A stretch of 64,000 bases of DNA from Magnolia sinica (Eukaryota > Streptophyta > Magnoliopsida > Magnoliales > Magnoliaceae): contig NC_080585.1 in assembly GCF_029962835.1 (NCBI RefSeq), forward strand, positions 57,647,443 through 57,711,442, written 5' to 3'. Shown in pieces: positions 41,594 through 52,432 of this stretch (its first letter is position 1; every line of letters starts with the position of its first letter). The notes under the pieces were generated by a model that saw nothing but the letters and a program-made list of their open reading frames with translations, was not told where the DNA came from and did not search any database. A program made the translations under genes and the position numbers.

Positions 41594-43942
41594 TGTTGAG
41601 GGTCGAATATTGCATATCAGACCCAGTTGTTACCTGGATTTACAAACATAGTATTGTTTAAAGACCGGATTTAATCGTGTTTGTAATGCAGGGTGTGTTT
41701 AAGAGCCTGGATTGAAAAAGGGTGGTAAATGCATGGATTTGACTCTCCAGAAGCACCAAGGCAAGGAACGGACTCTAGGAGACCAAGAGCGACGGAATTA
41801 TACACCAGGGGTCCGTGAAAATCGAGAAACTGAAGCTCAAGTGGCCTGAAAAGTGTCCAGAATGCAAGATCATAGGGTTCCCACCATCTGATCAAGTCGA
41901 AACTTCATACGTGGCCTGAGGATCATGAATTAACCGTACACATCAAATTTTAGCCCTCAGATCCCAATGAAAGTGGCTCAACGGATAGATCAGCCCACAA
42001 ATTATCAATCTGGGGCCCGCCTGCTATCTTGAAATACTTCAAGTTTGGTGTCAACCGTTTAAATTATAGGGCAACCAGGTTGGTCGGAGCTGATCTCTCA
42101 TATACATCAGCGTGGGACCCACATGTGCATTGCACATGTACAGCATAGGTGCACTCGCCGTGCACGGCAACAAGTTTGACCGAGTCTCCCTCTCCAATTC
42201 GAATTTTTCTCCTGCGGAAGAAACAGGGATCGCGGTTCTCTATTGTGGGCCGCTAGCACGATTCTAAGGACTAATCAGCACCGTCCATTAGACCAGATAG
42301 GTCCGTATTACCAAGGCCTAGGTGGAAGAGTTTCAAAATGCCAACGACAATGGCGTCTCAACCGTGTAAAGGCAGATTAGACGGTCGAAAGATCCGACAG
42401 GTGGGCTACCACGGTTTTTGATCCAAAACTGATCAGGACTGACCGGTTTTTCATGAGGAAGCTAATGGACGGAGCTGATTTTCTAGAAGATTTCCATAAT
42501 GGCCCCACTGATTATTGCACTTCCGTGGAATCCGAAGCAGAGACGGAAATCAGAAACAGGGGCTCGGGTTGGATTCTTGTGGCCCACAAAGATCATCTAG
42601 ATGGATGATCCGAGCTGTCCAGTGGGTCCAAGGAATGATTTCAACAAGAACCATGGTGTTCTTTTGCAACCATGCACAACAGCAAGATTGGAAGATGGGA
42701 GGAAAGGACGCCACGTTGATTGATATTGCGGCCCACCTAAGATTTGGATTCATTCCAGATTTTGGCTCATGGCCTAAATCGGTCCTACAAATACATTAAA
42801 CGGCTCTGATTTTCGAAAGAAATGCTATAATTGGGGCCCATCATCACCAGCGTCGAACCGGAACCGTCCCTGTTCCACACGCTGTGTAGAGAAAGCGTCT
42901 GCAGCTGGCTTGTTTGCGGACTCCAGTTCTCCACCGGTCCTGGCTGCGTAAGGAGTATCTCCGCGTCCTATTTCCGATAGGACTCTCGTAGGACAACTCT
43001 ATAAGGAGCGTGTGATCGAGAGAGAGAGGGTATTCACGGCTGGAGAGTGAACCAGAAGGAGGGGCTTGGACGAAGGTGCTGGGCTGCACGTTTTGGCAGA
43101 AGCAGCAGGTGGGATTCCTGCTAGACGTGGCTGGAGAAAGCAGAAGGAGAAAAGGCTGAGGAGATTAGAAGAAAGAGGTTTTCCTTTTTCTTTTTCTTTT
43201 ATTTCTTTCCTTTAATGTTTTTTTTCTTCTTCTTTTTAGTTAGAATTTAACCCATATCATGCTCGGCTAAACCTCTTAGTTAGGGCTAAGAGGTGAAGCC
43301 TGTAGCGAGATGGGACATGCTTTTCATTTAAATTTATGAACTGAACTTGGTTTTGAGTTGATTATTAAAAGAATATTTACTCAGTCTTTAATGGTCTGTT
43401 GTGACTGAAATTACAGTGGGTTTGCAATGGCTTTGAATATCTCTTTTTCTCTTTTGATGTTTATGACGTCAGGAGGCCCTGTTGTTCACCATCGTCTCCT
43501 GGGCATGGTTGGATGATAGTACTCTTCCTAACTTTCATGTACTTTTGATTGGTTGACAATTAGTTTAATCCCGTTATTTACTTTGTCTCTTGGGCATGGT
43601 AGGATGATGGAATCCATTCTAATTCATACACCTTTCATCTCTTGAAAACCAGATCAAGTAAGTTCAGTTTGATTTCCATGATTCCTGATGCAGGCAAAAG
43701 ATCTCCCTGATCTCTACGAGTGGATCCTCTGAATCCCTAGTTTTCCTTCCTCAGAATTTCTTAAAGTTTTAGATAATTATTCCACAATTATTCTTCAAAT
43801 TCTCTTTGGTTTAAATCACATCTTAGTCTAATTCTAGTTCTACTTGGTTTCAGATAACGTACAGGTATCAGTCCCTGTGGATTCGACCTCGGTCTTACCG
43901 AGTTTATTACTACATCACAACCCCGCACTTGGGGAGTGAACA
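41594..43942 (+). repeat. 3' LTR of Athila-like element
   Basis: Near-identical to 31769-34118 throughout. Visible differences include single substitutions (for example gccaGcgac/gccaAcgac), a missing G in 'gagagagaggg', and a small replaced block at about 43312-43337. The stem-loops at 43271-43294 and in U5 are unchanged. It ends at 43942, after which the host repeat resumes. Confidence 0.93.
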
Positions 43943-44622
43943 AGTTTCTTACGCTCACTTGGACTGTGCGGCTAGGAGAGCGACAGTGCCATTTGGAGTG
44001 TATTGAACCCCGGTGATTATCTAGAATGAGAACTGTACTGATACATGATGAGGATTGGCGTACTTGAGGTACATCTCGCATCACATGGCCGTGTTATGGC
44101 CGATAGTATTCATATCTTGCACCTCATAGCCTTGGCATGGCTGATTACATTCATGTACTCATCACCATGATTCCACATTACTCTGACCTTGCATTTTGAG
44201 CATGCTTATTTTGCGCACACACTTACACCACCCTCTAAGCTTTCTATAAGCTTATGCACGATCGATGCATGCAGGTGATGCGAGGCAGCCATAGCTTTAT
44301 CAGAGTTGGAGCGTGCGCCGAGCTTCCGGAGTTTTGTTACTTTCGCTATATTGTATTTTCCTTTCATACGCATTGTACTAAAAAGTTTTTGATCATAGTG
44401 GATTTTGTGGTGGTGTTCTTGTGGTTATTGTTTGTGGGTTATGCTTTTGTTATGCTCATTATGAATCAGACTGATGATTTGAAATCCTCCTTATAGTATC
44501 CCAGGATCGGAACCTGGTGAATGGGTGTTGGGATCCGAAAATGGGGTTCTACGGAGGCTGTCGGCGCTGGATTCGGCGATCGGGAATTTTGTGAGCCCGG
44601 TTTTCGAGTTCGGGGTGTGACA

Positions 44623-44905
44623 TTAGTTCCTGTGGATTCAACCTCAAGATGATAAGATGAAATGTAATCTCCTTGTTACATAGTTTGCATCCCTCCCTAC
44701 TTGCTACTGTCTAGAAGATGGTGGTCACATATCAGCAGCATTGATATGGAATTACTTGCATATCCGTAAGAGTGATTTGCATGCATTTGATGCATTGTCT
44801 GTATAGAGTGAAAAGCAACATGTAATTGTCCTTGTTCTATTCAAGCTATTGAGTTTTCATAAGCAACACGTTATTGTCCTTGTTCGAGGTTTAGATCTCA
44901 GTGCA
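44623..44905. other. Unassigned interval
   Basis: No gene. The phrase 'gcaacatgtaattgtccttgttc' (44817-44839) recurs as 'gcaacacgttattgtccttgttc' at 44863-44885. Nothing else is recognised. Confidence 0.5.
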
Positions 44906-45099
44906 ATTGGGCTGGATTTTAAAAAGCCCGGAACCATGGAACCGATCCGGAGCCGAACCGGTTTTCGCAGTCCGATTCCGGTTCAGTTCTAAGGTGCTAA
45001 CGGTCCAGTTCCGGTTCCGAAAATCCTAGAACCGTTAGGAACGGTTCGGTTCCACTTTCACCCCAAAACCGGACCGAACCGACCGGTGTGCACCCCTAG
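44906..45099. mobile_element. 'TGTGCACCCCTA' repeat, copy A
   Basis: GAACCG-rich element ending CCGGTGTGCACCCCTAG next to TTGCA. The left end lacks the clear TAGGGGTG seen at 27558. A close copy lies at 46851-47022. Confidence 0.55.
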
Positions 45100-45360
45100 T
45101 TGCATATTCCTTATACATGACTTGCCTCAAGCTAAGTGTGGCTCACTGTAACGTATGCGTTTTCCACGACGTCCATTTATTTTTTCAGTTCATTTTAGAG
45201 CATGAGCCTGCTAATAAAGTAAATACAAAGGTCAAATGTACCACACTAGAGGAAAAAAAAAAAAGGAATTGTATTTATGTTTTCCCTTCGTCCAGGTCTG
45301 TATGACCTTACGAACATGTGAACAGGTTGGATCGCAAATAAAACACCCCAATGGGCCATA

Positions 45361-45770
45361 GGAAGTTTTCAAAAGTAGGCATTTAATTCCTATTGTTTTC
45401 TGTGTTGTGGTCTACTTTAGCTTTGTATCTGGATCATTTTTTAGCTCATGCCCAAAAATGAGCTAGAAAAACGGATGCATGGGGTGGATAAAACATATAC
45501 ATTACTGTGAGCCCCACAGAGCTTGAGCCACGTCGTGCCACAGGGATATCCCTGTGTCGAGGGGGCCAACTGCGTATTCCAGGAACCGTCCGGACGATTG
45601 GAATTAGAGGATTGATGTTTACACCCACCCATTTGATTGAGACACCCATCTTCTTAGTTTTGAAACTTCTGATTGCAAATTTGTAGTGCTGTATTTGCAA
45701 AAGTCACAGAGAAGGTGCATTGATCAGCAAAAGTGGGGTATAAATAGTGTTTCCCAAGATCTAACTACAG
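45361..45770. repeat. Left arm of a 0.41-kb inverted repeat
   Basis: Pairs with 46440-46850 almost along its full length, with a loop of about 670 bp. The third copy at 47281-47690 is in the same orientation as this arm. The arm includes a TATAAATA (45739-45746). Confidence 0.85.
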
Positions 45771-46439
45771 AATCTAAATTGAGAGGATTTATGTTTTTGT
45801 TCCCTTGACTAGAGCGGTCCCAAGAGGGAACATCTTGTTACTTTTATACGAGTGAAGAGAGAGAACGTACGAACGTGGCGAATCTGGGCCACTCATCACG
45901 TAAGGTGCATTGCAAGCATGCCCAAGACCGTAAATCAGGCTAGCCCGGGGAGGTTAGATATAGACCATTGGTAATTTTATCTAACTATTCATTTTCCTCC
46001 GGCTTACCTCATATGTCGACCGGTCTTCTTCTTGAGACAGAGCATGATTTCACTGGTTTCTGCTTATGAGTGGTCTAGATCTCACTCGCGTGTGTCACTT
46101 TTATGTGCGTTCGGCAGAGACCTACAGTCCGAGTAACGGATGTGGATTGAGCCACCAACGGGCAGTTCTGTGGGCGGACCCACCATGATGTATTATCCAC
46201 GTTGTTCATCCATTTTCTCATGTCATTTTAAGTTATGTGCACAAAAATGAGGCAGATCTACGCTCACGTGCAGTTTTGTAAGTGGGCCCGCCTGCATAAC
46301 TGCACGAAAATGAGGCAGATCTTCATTCTCGTGCACATAACTTAAAATGACCTAGAAAAGAGATGAACGGTGTAGATAAACAAATACATCAAGGTGAGCC
46401 CACCTCCAGAGCCTCACGGAGCACAACATGGCCCAAGCT

Positions 46440-46850
46440 CTGTAGTTAGATCTTGGGAAACACTATTTATACCCCACTTTTGCTGATAAATGCACCTTCT
46501 CTTTCAGTTTGCAAATACAACACTACAAATTTGCACTAAGAAGTTTCAAAACTAAGAAGATGGGTGTCTCAGTCAAATAGGTGGGTGTAAATATCAATCC
46601 TCTAATTCCAATCGTCCAGACGGTTGCTGGAATACACAGTTGGCCCCCTCAACACATGGATATCCCTGTGGCACGATGTGGCTCAAGCTTTGTGGAGCCC
46701 ATAGTAATGTATGTGTTTTATCCACTCCGTGCATCCGCTTTTCTAGCTCATTTTTGGGCATGAGCTAAAAAATGATCCAGATACAAAGCTAAAGTGGACC
46801 ACAACACAGAAAACAGTAGGAATTAAATGCCTACTTTTGAAAACTTCTTA
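46440..46850. repeat. Right arm of the 0.41-kb inverted repeat
   Basis: Inverted relative to 45361-45770. It starts CTGTAGTTAGATCTTGGG and ends GAAAACTTCTTA. It can also pair with 47281-47690, giving two alternative hairpins. Confidence 0.85.
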
Positions 46851-47022
46851 TGTTTTAAAAAGCTAGAACCATGGAACTAAACCGGTTTTCGCGGTCCGGT
46901 TTCGGTTCGGTTCTAGGGTGCTAACGGTCCGGTTCCGGTTCCGAAAATCCTAGAACCGTTAGGAACGGTTCGGTTCAGTTTCACCCCAGAACCGGACCGA
47001 ACCGACCGGTGTGCACCCCTAG
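46851..47022. mobile_element. 'TGTGCACCCCTA' repeat, copy B
   Basis: Shares 'aaccggttttcgcggtcc', 'gtgctaacggtccggttccggttcc' and the end CCGGTGTGCACCCCTAG with copy A at 44906. Confidence 0.55.
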
Positions 47023-48382
47023 TTGCAATCGCCATATGGGTATTCCTTATGCATGACCTACCTCAAGCTCCGCGTGGCTCACTATAAGGTATGCGTTTTC
47101 CACGACGTCCATTTATTTTTTCAGTTCATTTTAGAGCAAGAGCCTACTAATAAAGTAAATACAAAGCTCAAATGTACCACACTAGAGAGGAAAAAAAAAA
47201 AAGGAATTGTATTTATGTTTTCCCTTCGTCCAGGTCTGTATGACCTTACGAACATGTGAATAGGTTGGATCGCAAATAAAACACCCCAAAGGGCCATAGG
47301 AAGTATTCAAAAGTAGGCATTTAATTCCTACTATTTTCTGTGTTGTGGTCTACTCTAGCTTTGTATCTGGATCATTTTTTAGCTCATGCCCAAAAATGAG
47401 CTAGAAAAACGGATGCACGGAGTGGATAAAACACATACATTACTGTGGGCCCCACAGAGCTTGAGCCACGTCGTGCCATAGGGATATCCCTATGTCGAGG
47501 GGGCCAACTGCGTATTCAGCAACCGTCCGGATGATTGGAGCTAGAGGATTGATGTTTACACCCACCCATTTGATTGAGACACCCATCTTCTTAGTTTTGA
47601 AACTTCCAAGTGCAAATTTGTAGTGTTGTATTTGCAAAAGTCAAAGAGAAGGTACATTTATCAGCAAAAGTGGGGTATAAATAGTGTTTCCCAAGATCTA
47701 ACTACATAATCTAAATTGAGAGGATTTATGTTTTTGTTCCCTTGACTAGAGCGGTCCCATGAGGGAACATCTTGTTACTCTTATACGAGTGAAGAGAGAG
47801 AACGTATGAACGTGGCGAATCTGGGCCACTCATCATGTAAGGTGCATTGCAAGCATGCCCAAGACCGTAAATCAGGCTAGCTCGGGGAGGATAGATATAG
47901 ACCATCGGTAATTTTATCGAACTATTCATTTTCCTCCGGCTTACCTCATATGTGGACCGGTCTTCTTCTTAAGATATAGCATGATTTCACTGGTTTCTGC
48001 TTATGAGTGGTCTAGATCTCACTTGCGTGTGTCACTTTTATGTGCGTTCGGCGAAGACCTACTATCAATCCACGAACGGGCAGTTCTGTGGGCGGGCCCA
48101 CCATGTATCTGTTTATCCACGCTGTTCGTCCATTTTCTCATGTCATTTTAAGTCATGTACACAAAAATGAGGCAGTTCTGCGCTCACGTGCAGTTTTGTA
48201 AGCAGGCCCGCCTGCATAACTGCACGAAGATAAGGCAGATTAATACTCGAGCGTAGATCTGCTTCATTTTCGTGCACCTAACTTAAAATGACCTGGAAAA
48301 GAGATGAACGGTGTAGATAAACAAATACTTCAAGGTGAGCCCGCCTATGGAACTTCACGGAGCACAACATGGCCCAAGCTCC

Positions 48383-48650
48383 ATACGACCCACCGTGATG
48401 CATGCATTTTACCCATGCTATCCACCCATTTTTTCAATGCATTTGAGGAGTAAGCGGGGAATTTGATGCAGATCAAAAGCTCAAGTAAACTATAACATAT
48501 ATAATAATAATAATAATAATAAATATAAATAATTTAAAAAAATAAAAAAACAACAGTGGGGAGTGAACGCCCACCATTGAAAACTCTTAAGGCCCACTTA
48601 GATGTTTTATTTGCCATCCAACTTGTTCAAATGTGCACATGAGCTTGGTC
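48383..48650. mobile_element. Foldback MITE, right half missing
   Basis: Opens with 'cgacccaccgtgatgcatgc', then an (AAT)n tract at 48501-48530, 'gtggggagtgaacgcccaccattgaaaactc' and 'ttatttgccatccaacttgttc'. It stops at about 48650, before the next element. Confidence 0.6.
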
Positions 48651-48679
48651 AGCTTCCTTCGCCTCCCATAAGTTTAAAC

Positions 48680-49200
48680 AACCTCGTTGGTGTGTTGACG
48701 TCACTAAGTTCTGTGGGTCCCATCATGAGGTATGTGATATATCCAAACCATCCATCCATTTGATAAGCTATTCGAAATGCTTGGATAGATCCAAAGATCA
48801 AGTGGACCACACTGACAAAAGCAGTGGAGGATTGAACGTCTACCATAGAAACTCTTAAGGGAGTCATGGAAGTTTTGGATCAATATGACATTTGTTTTAT
48901 TCTCTTTCGTAACATTTGGTTTTTTCTTCCAGGCCTCTATGACCTAGTGAATAGATTGGATGGAAAATGAACGTTATGGTGGGCCCTATGATTTTTCTAA
49001 TGGTGAGAATCACTATCCCACTACTATTTGTGGTGTGGTCCACTTGAGATTTAGATATAACTTTTTTTTTTTTTTTTATGAATTATTTTTGGTCTAATGC
49101 TCTAAAATGATCTCTCCAAATGCATTAATAGTGTGGATATAATAAATACATCATAATGGGTCCATATAACCTTGATCTCCTTTCAACACTGTTCTTACAA
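48680..49200. mobile_element. Foldback MITE copy
   Basis: Starts near GTTGGTGTGTTGACGTCACTAAG. It includes the inverted pair 'caagtggaccacact' (48799) and 'gtggtgtggtccacttgag' (49030). A T-run at 49061-49078 breaks the second arm. The left TIR resembles that of 51371-51912. Confidence 0.7.
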
Positions 49201-49239
49201 CTCGGAACTTGAAGAGCCTCAGCGCTCATCCTCACCAAT

Positions 49240-50420
49240 CAGGTCGGTGGTGTGGGGAGCGGATTGGATAGTGAACGCTTTAGCAGCCAAAAGGCTACTT
49301 AAGTGACGTGGAAAAACACCATTGGTTAAATACCAACCGGCTATTCCCTTGCAATGAATGCCCCTCCATTAGAGATCCGTTAGCCGATCTTTCTCCATTT
49401 TAAAACCGTCAATTTAGATCTCATACACATGTTTCATATTTACATGTGTGCCCGCGTATGTATTTGTGTTGCTCTACACGCATGTGGACATAATATCTTT
49501 ATTCCTTGTGTGTGGAGAATTGAGGCCACTGGATTGGCGATCCAGACCGTTGATTAACAGGCCACCACCATGAACAGGGTTCCTTAAAAGACCTTAACAT
49601 TGAACTATCTTAACCCTTCTATCAATGACATAAAAATAGGTGGCTAAGAAGAAAACACGTCCCATTTGAATCAAAAGTCTCAATCTACGAATTAACAGCA
49701 AATCGTCTTTCTATTATGCATATCAACAGTGTGGATCCTCACTCGTGAGCCCACTTTTCCATATCAACATTGTGTATCCTCCGCTCAATGTATCTACCTT
49801 TACATGCATGCATGCCAATATTCACCGTCTAACTCATATCTTTATGGACCATTCAAACTCTCTTAACAATCTGGTCCGATCAGTAAGATTTTCAGAGATG
49901 ATCCAGCCATAAATGGGATTCATGATTTGGATGGTCTAAAATTGGTGTGGATGTATGCCGAGTGTACGACTGATGAGCTGCAATAGCACAATGATTTGTG
50001 ACAAACGCACGTTGTAAGAAATCACACAAATCAAACTCTCTTAACAATCTGGTCCGATCAATGAGACTTCTGAGAGATGATATAGAATGGTGGATCAGTG
50101 ATTTGGACGGTTTATGATTGACATCGAGTAGGTAATGTTGATGGCAAGAAGGAGATGGATGGTAACAAGATTAAGAGAGAAGGACAAAAAAAAAAAAAAA
50201 CCCTTAAAATGGAGCTTACTAGTATATGGTTGATTGCGTGAACGGCTGAAACGGAGAAAAATAGGTTAATGGATCTTCAACCAAGGAGCATTAGTTATAA
50301 AGAAACAACGGTTAGTATTCAACCAATGAAGTTTTGCCGACTCACTTCAGAATTAACTAAGCATTCAGTATCCAATCGGGTGGTGTGTGGTAATCCAGGA
50401 AATCCGCTTCATCCCCTATC
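49240..50420. mobile_element. 1.2-kb element with about 170-bp terminal inverted repeats
   Basis: The left end (about 49245-49410: gagcggattggatagtgaacgc and 'ccattggttaaataccaacc' and 'ctttctccattttaaaaccgt') is inverted at the right end (about 50225-50415: 'acggctgaaacggagaaaaat', 'ggttagtattcaaccaatg', 'gcattcagtatccaatcgg'). The interior has a diverged direct repeat: 'caaactctcttaacaatctggtccgatca' at 49854 and 50031. No transposase. Long TIRs suggest a non-autonomous Mutator-like element. Exact ends and target duplication were not fixed. Confidence 0.6.
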
Positions 50421-50718
50421 GTGAGGCTAGAAACCCTCGCATGACACGTGGAAGCTGTCTATTGGATAATTAACTAAGAGAATGTAAGCGGAATTGGATT
50501 GGTTAGTATAGTCAGCGATCCGACGACCGAGATGGACAGATCTTGTCACCTTTTTCCATGTGTCAGTAGACCCAAAAACCCTAACCACACACGTGTACTT
50601 CGATTCTTGGAGCCTAACAGCTAACGTTACCTGAGGCAGGAATCGTGGCGGGCACTGCTCTTCGCCCATCGGAATAGCGAAACAAAACAGCGTCCTGGAA
50701 GGGAAACGGATTAGCCAT
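50421..50718. other. Short non-repeat-like interval
   Basis: No supported gene. It holds two ACGTG cores (GACACGTGG at 50440-50448 and ACACGTGTAC at 50589-50598), a usual plant bZIP/bHLH target, and CCCTAACC. The 80-codon minus-strand frame has no domain that I recognise. Confidence 0.4.
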
Positions 50719-51214
50719 TACCCCTGCGACCAGCCAGGTGGCTGATGGTCGGTTCTCTGTGGGCCCCACCATGATGTATGTATTTCATCCATTCCGTTCA
50801 TCATTTTTAAGGATCATTTTAGGGCTTGATCCCAAGAACGAGAGGTATAAAAATCTTAGGTGGACCACACCACAGGAAAACAATAGTGATTGGATATCCA
50901 CCATTAAAATCCTCCTAAGGCCCACTGTACTATTTATTTGACATCTAATCTGTTGATTAGGTCATACAGGCCCAGATGAAGGAAAAAAACAAAGATCATC
51001 TTGATCCAAAAGTTTTATGGCCCCCAAAAGGTTTTTTCATTCAACACTTTTTCATGTAATGTGGTCCACTTGAGATTGGGATATTACTCATTTTTTGTCT
51101 CATACCATAAAATGATCTGGAAAAATATATGGACGGCATGGATGAAACACATACGTCATGTTGGGGCCCACAGAGCACTGACCATCAGCCATTGTCTAGT
51201 GGCAGGGGGAATTA
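50719..51214. mobile_element. Complete foldback MITE
   Basis: Begins CCCCTGCGACCAGCCAGGTG and ends with the inverse (...GTGGCAGGGG), giving TIRs of about 70 bp that include CTCTGTGGGCCCCACCATGA. The arms pair further inside ('cttaggtggaccacaccac' against 'gtggtccacttgag'), so almost the whole element is palindromic. The flanks read CCATTA and GAATTA, which suits a TTA/TAA-type target, but this is weak. Confidence 0.8.
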
Positions 51215-51370
51215 CCAATCCGTTTCCGCTGGGGAGATCCTTACCTTCTGGAAGAAAGGAGTATGGCCATTAGCTTGGTGGACCATTTCTATAACAGCGG
51301 CTTTTAAACGCCCATGGCATCAGGTTTACAATCATGTTTTTTAACCGTAGAATGCATATAACCACCCCCA

Positions 51371-51912
51371 ATTGGGAAACGGATTACCTGGTGTGTGTTG
51401 ACGTCACCAAGTTCTGTGGGCCCATTATAATGCATGTATTATATCCACACCGTCCAAACATTTGGCGAGAACATTTTAGATTATAATCTGAAAAACGAGA
51501 TAGATCCAAAGCTCAAATGGACCACACCACAGAGAGCAGTGGAGAGAATGATGCCCACCGTTGAAACCTTCCTAGGCCCACCATGATGTTTATTTGTCAT
51601 CCAACCTTTTCACTGAGGTCAAATACACCTGGATGAATGGGAGAAAAAAAACAAATACCAGATGGATTCAAAACTTCCGTGGCCCCAGGAAGTTTTCGAC
51701 GGTAGATTTCAATGGTAGACGTTCTATCCCCACTGCTTTCTATGGTGGTATGATCTAATTGAGCTTAGGATCTGCCTTTTTTTGAGAAATGCCATAAAAT
51801 GATCTCTTAATTGGATAGACAGTGAAAATATAACACATACATCATGGTGGCCCCCACACAACTTGGTGATGTCAACATACCACGGGGTCGATCCGTTTCC
51901 CCCATTAGCGGT
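51371..51912. mobile_element. Complete foldback MITE
   Basis: The left end GGGAAACGGATTACCTGGTG with GTTGACGTCACCAAGTTCTG matches the inverse of the right end (CTTGGTGATGTCAACATACC...CGGATCGAC then CGTTTCCCCC). TIRs are about 80 bp. The middle carries 'ccaccatgatgtttatttgtcatccaac', the segment that also forms the minisatellite at 30473. Confidence 0.8.
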
Positions 51913-51966
51913 AGCAGTGGCGAATGTGCCCGGCCGGACGCGAGATTCATGTAAACTCCGCCGGTG

Positions 51967-52432
51967 TAACTCAAAGCTCTGACACCGTCCACCAAAATAT
52001 TGGTGTGATATCTATTTCATTTATCAGTTTCTCAGATCATTTGAGGATGTGAGCCCAAAAACTAAAGCAGATATCAAACTCCAATGAGCCGCACCATAAG
52101 AAATTGTGAGGATGAAACAGCAACCATTGAAAACTTCCTAGGGACCACCTTTGATCTTCATATGCCATCCAACCTATTCACCAGGGGATTCTCATCTTGA
52201 CTTACGGAAACACAAATATCATCTCAATCCAAAACTTTTGTGGAATTTCAATAGTGGGCTTTCAATCTTTGCAGTTTCTTAGTTTCTTACAGTGGTTCAC
52301 TTGAGTTTTAAATTTGCCTTTTGAGTTGCTCACATATTAAAATAATCTGAAACTGATAGATAAAGCGGATGTCATACATATATCAATATGGGCCCCAAAG
52401 AGATTTGGGTTACACTAAACTCTTATCCTCCT
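51967..52432. mobile_element. Foldback MITE copy next to the tandem duplication
   Basis: TIRs: 'ggtgtaactcaaagctctgacacc' on the left and 'gggccccaaagagatttgggttacact' on the right. Its right terminus (52404-52419) provides the template-like match for the filler at the duplication junction, and its last 80 bp are repeated at 55444-55522. Confidence 0.75.

Larger units (their letters stand above)
31769..43942 (+). mobile_element. Complete Athila-like Gypsy retrotransposon, young but non-autonomous
   Basis: LTRs of 2350 and 2349 bp, starting TGTTGAGGGT and ending GTGAACA, bound a 12,174-bp element with a tRNA-Asp-type PBS. Internal order is gag, protease, RT, RNase H, integrase, the usual Gypsy order, with no chromodomain seen. 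The flanking 5-mers AGGTT (31764-31768) and AGTTT (43943-43947) agree at four of five bases. The element is inserted in the repeat 28184-44622, whose sequence resumes after it. The LTRs look about 98-99% alike by eye. Stops and frameshifts in pol show it cannot encode its own enzymes. Confidence 0.95.
28184..44622. mobile_element. Large non-coding repeat (copy 2 of the 17796 family), split by the Athila-like element
   Basis: The right part (43948-44622) matches 19570-20216, and 31030-31768 matches 18780-19570, so both belong to one family. The right terminus is complete here: 'cggttttcgagttcggggtgtgaca' ending at 44622. The left terminus differs from copy 1: it starts TGTAAGACCCGTGTCC at 28184, as many Gypsy LTRs do. 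Without the insertion the repeat is about 4.26 kb. Flanks CTAGC and TTAGT share only three of five bases. It could be a solo LTR with a family-specific start or a TIR element with a replaced left end. The interior includes MITE copies and tandem arrays. Confidence 0.5.
45100..48383. repeat. Direct duplication of a 1.3-kb block separated by an inverted arm
   Basis: 45108-46440 and 47033-48383 are direct copies with scattered differences (same order of 'ttatttttcagttcattttagag', the A-rich run, 'gtggggtataaatagtg', 'gaggtta/gatagatatagacc'). Between them, 46440-46850 is an inverted copy of 45361-45770. The short hAT-like repeat precedes each direct copy, so the duplicated unit is about 1.5 kb. 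Confidence 0.85.

Noticed and set aside
28179..44627. CTAGC and TTAGT as a target-site duplication of the large repeat
   Set aside because: Only three of five bases agree. The two C/T differences could be decay, but chance is as likely.
50580..50590. Telomere-like CCCTAACC word
   Set aside because: A single copy; no tandem TTTAGGG/CCCTAAA repeat is present.
50427..50669. Minus-strand 80-codon ORF next to G-box-like ACGTG words, considered as a host gene
   Set aside because: No recognisable motif, no second exon and MITEs on both sides. The ACGTG cores are too short to support a promoter call.
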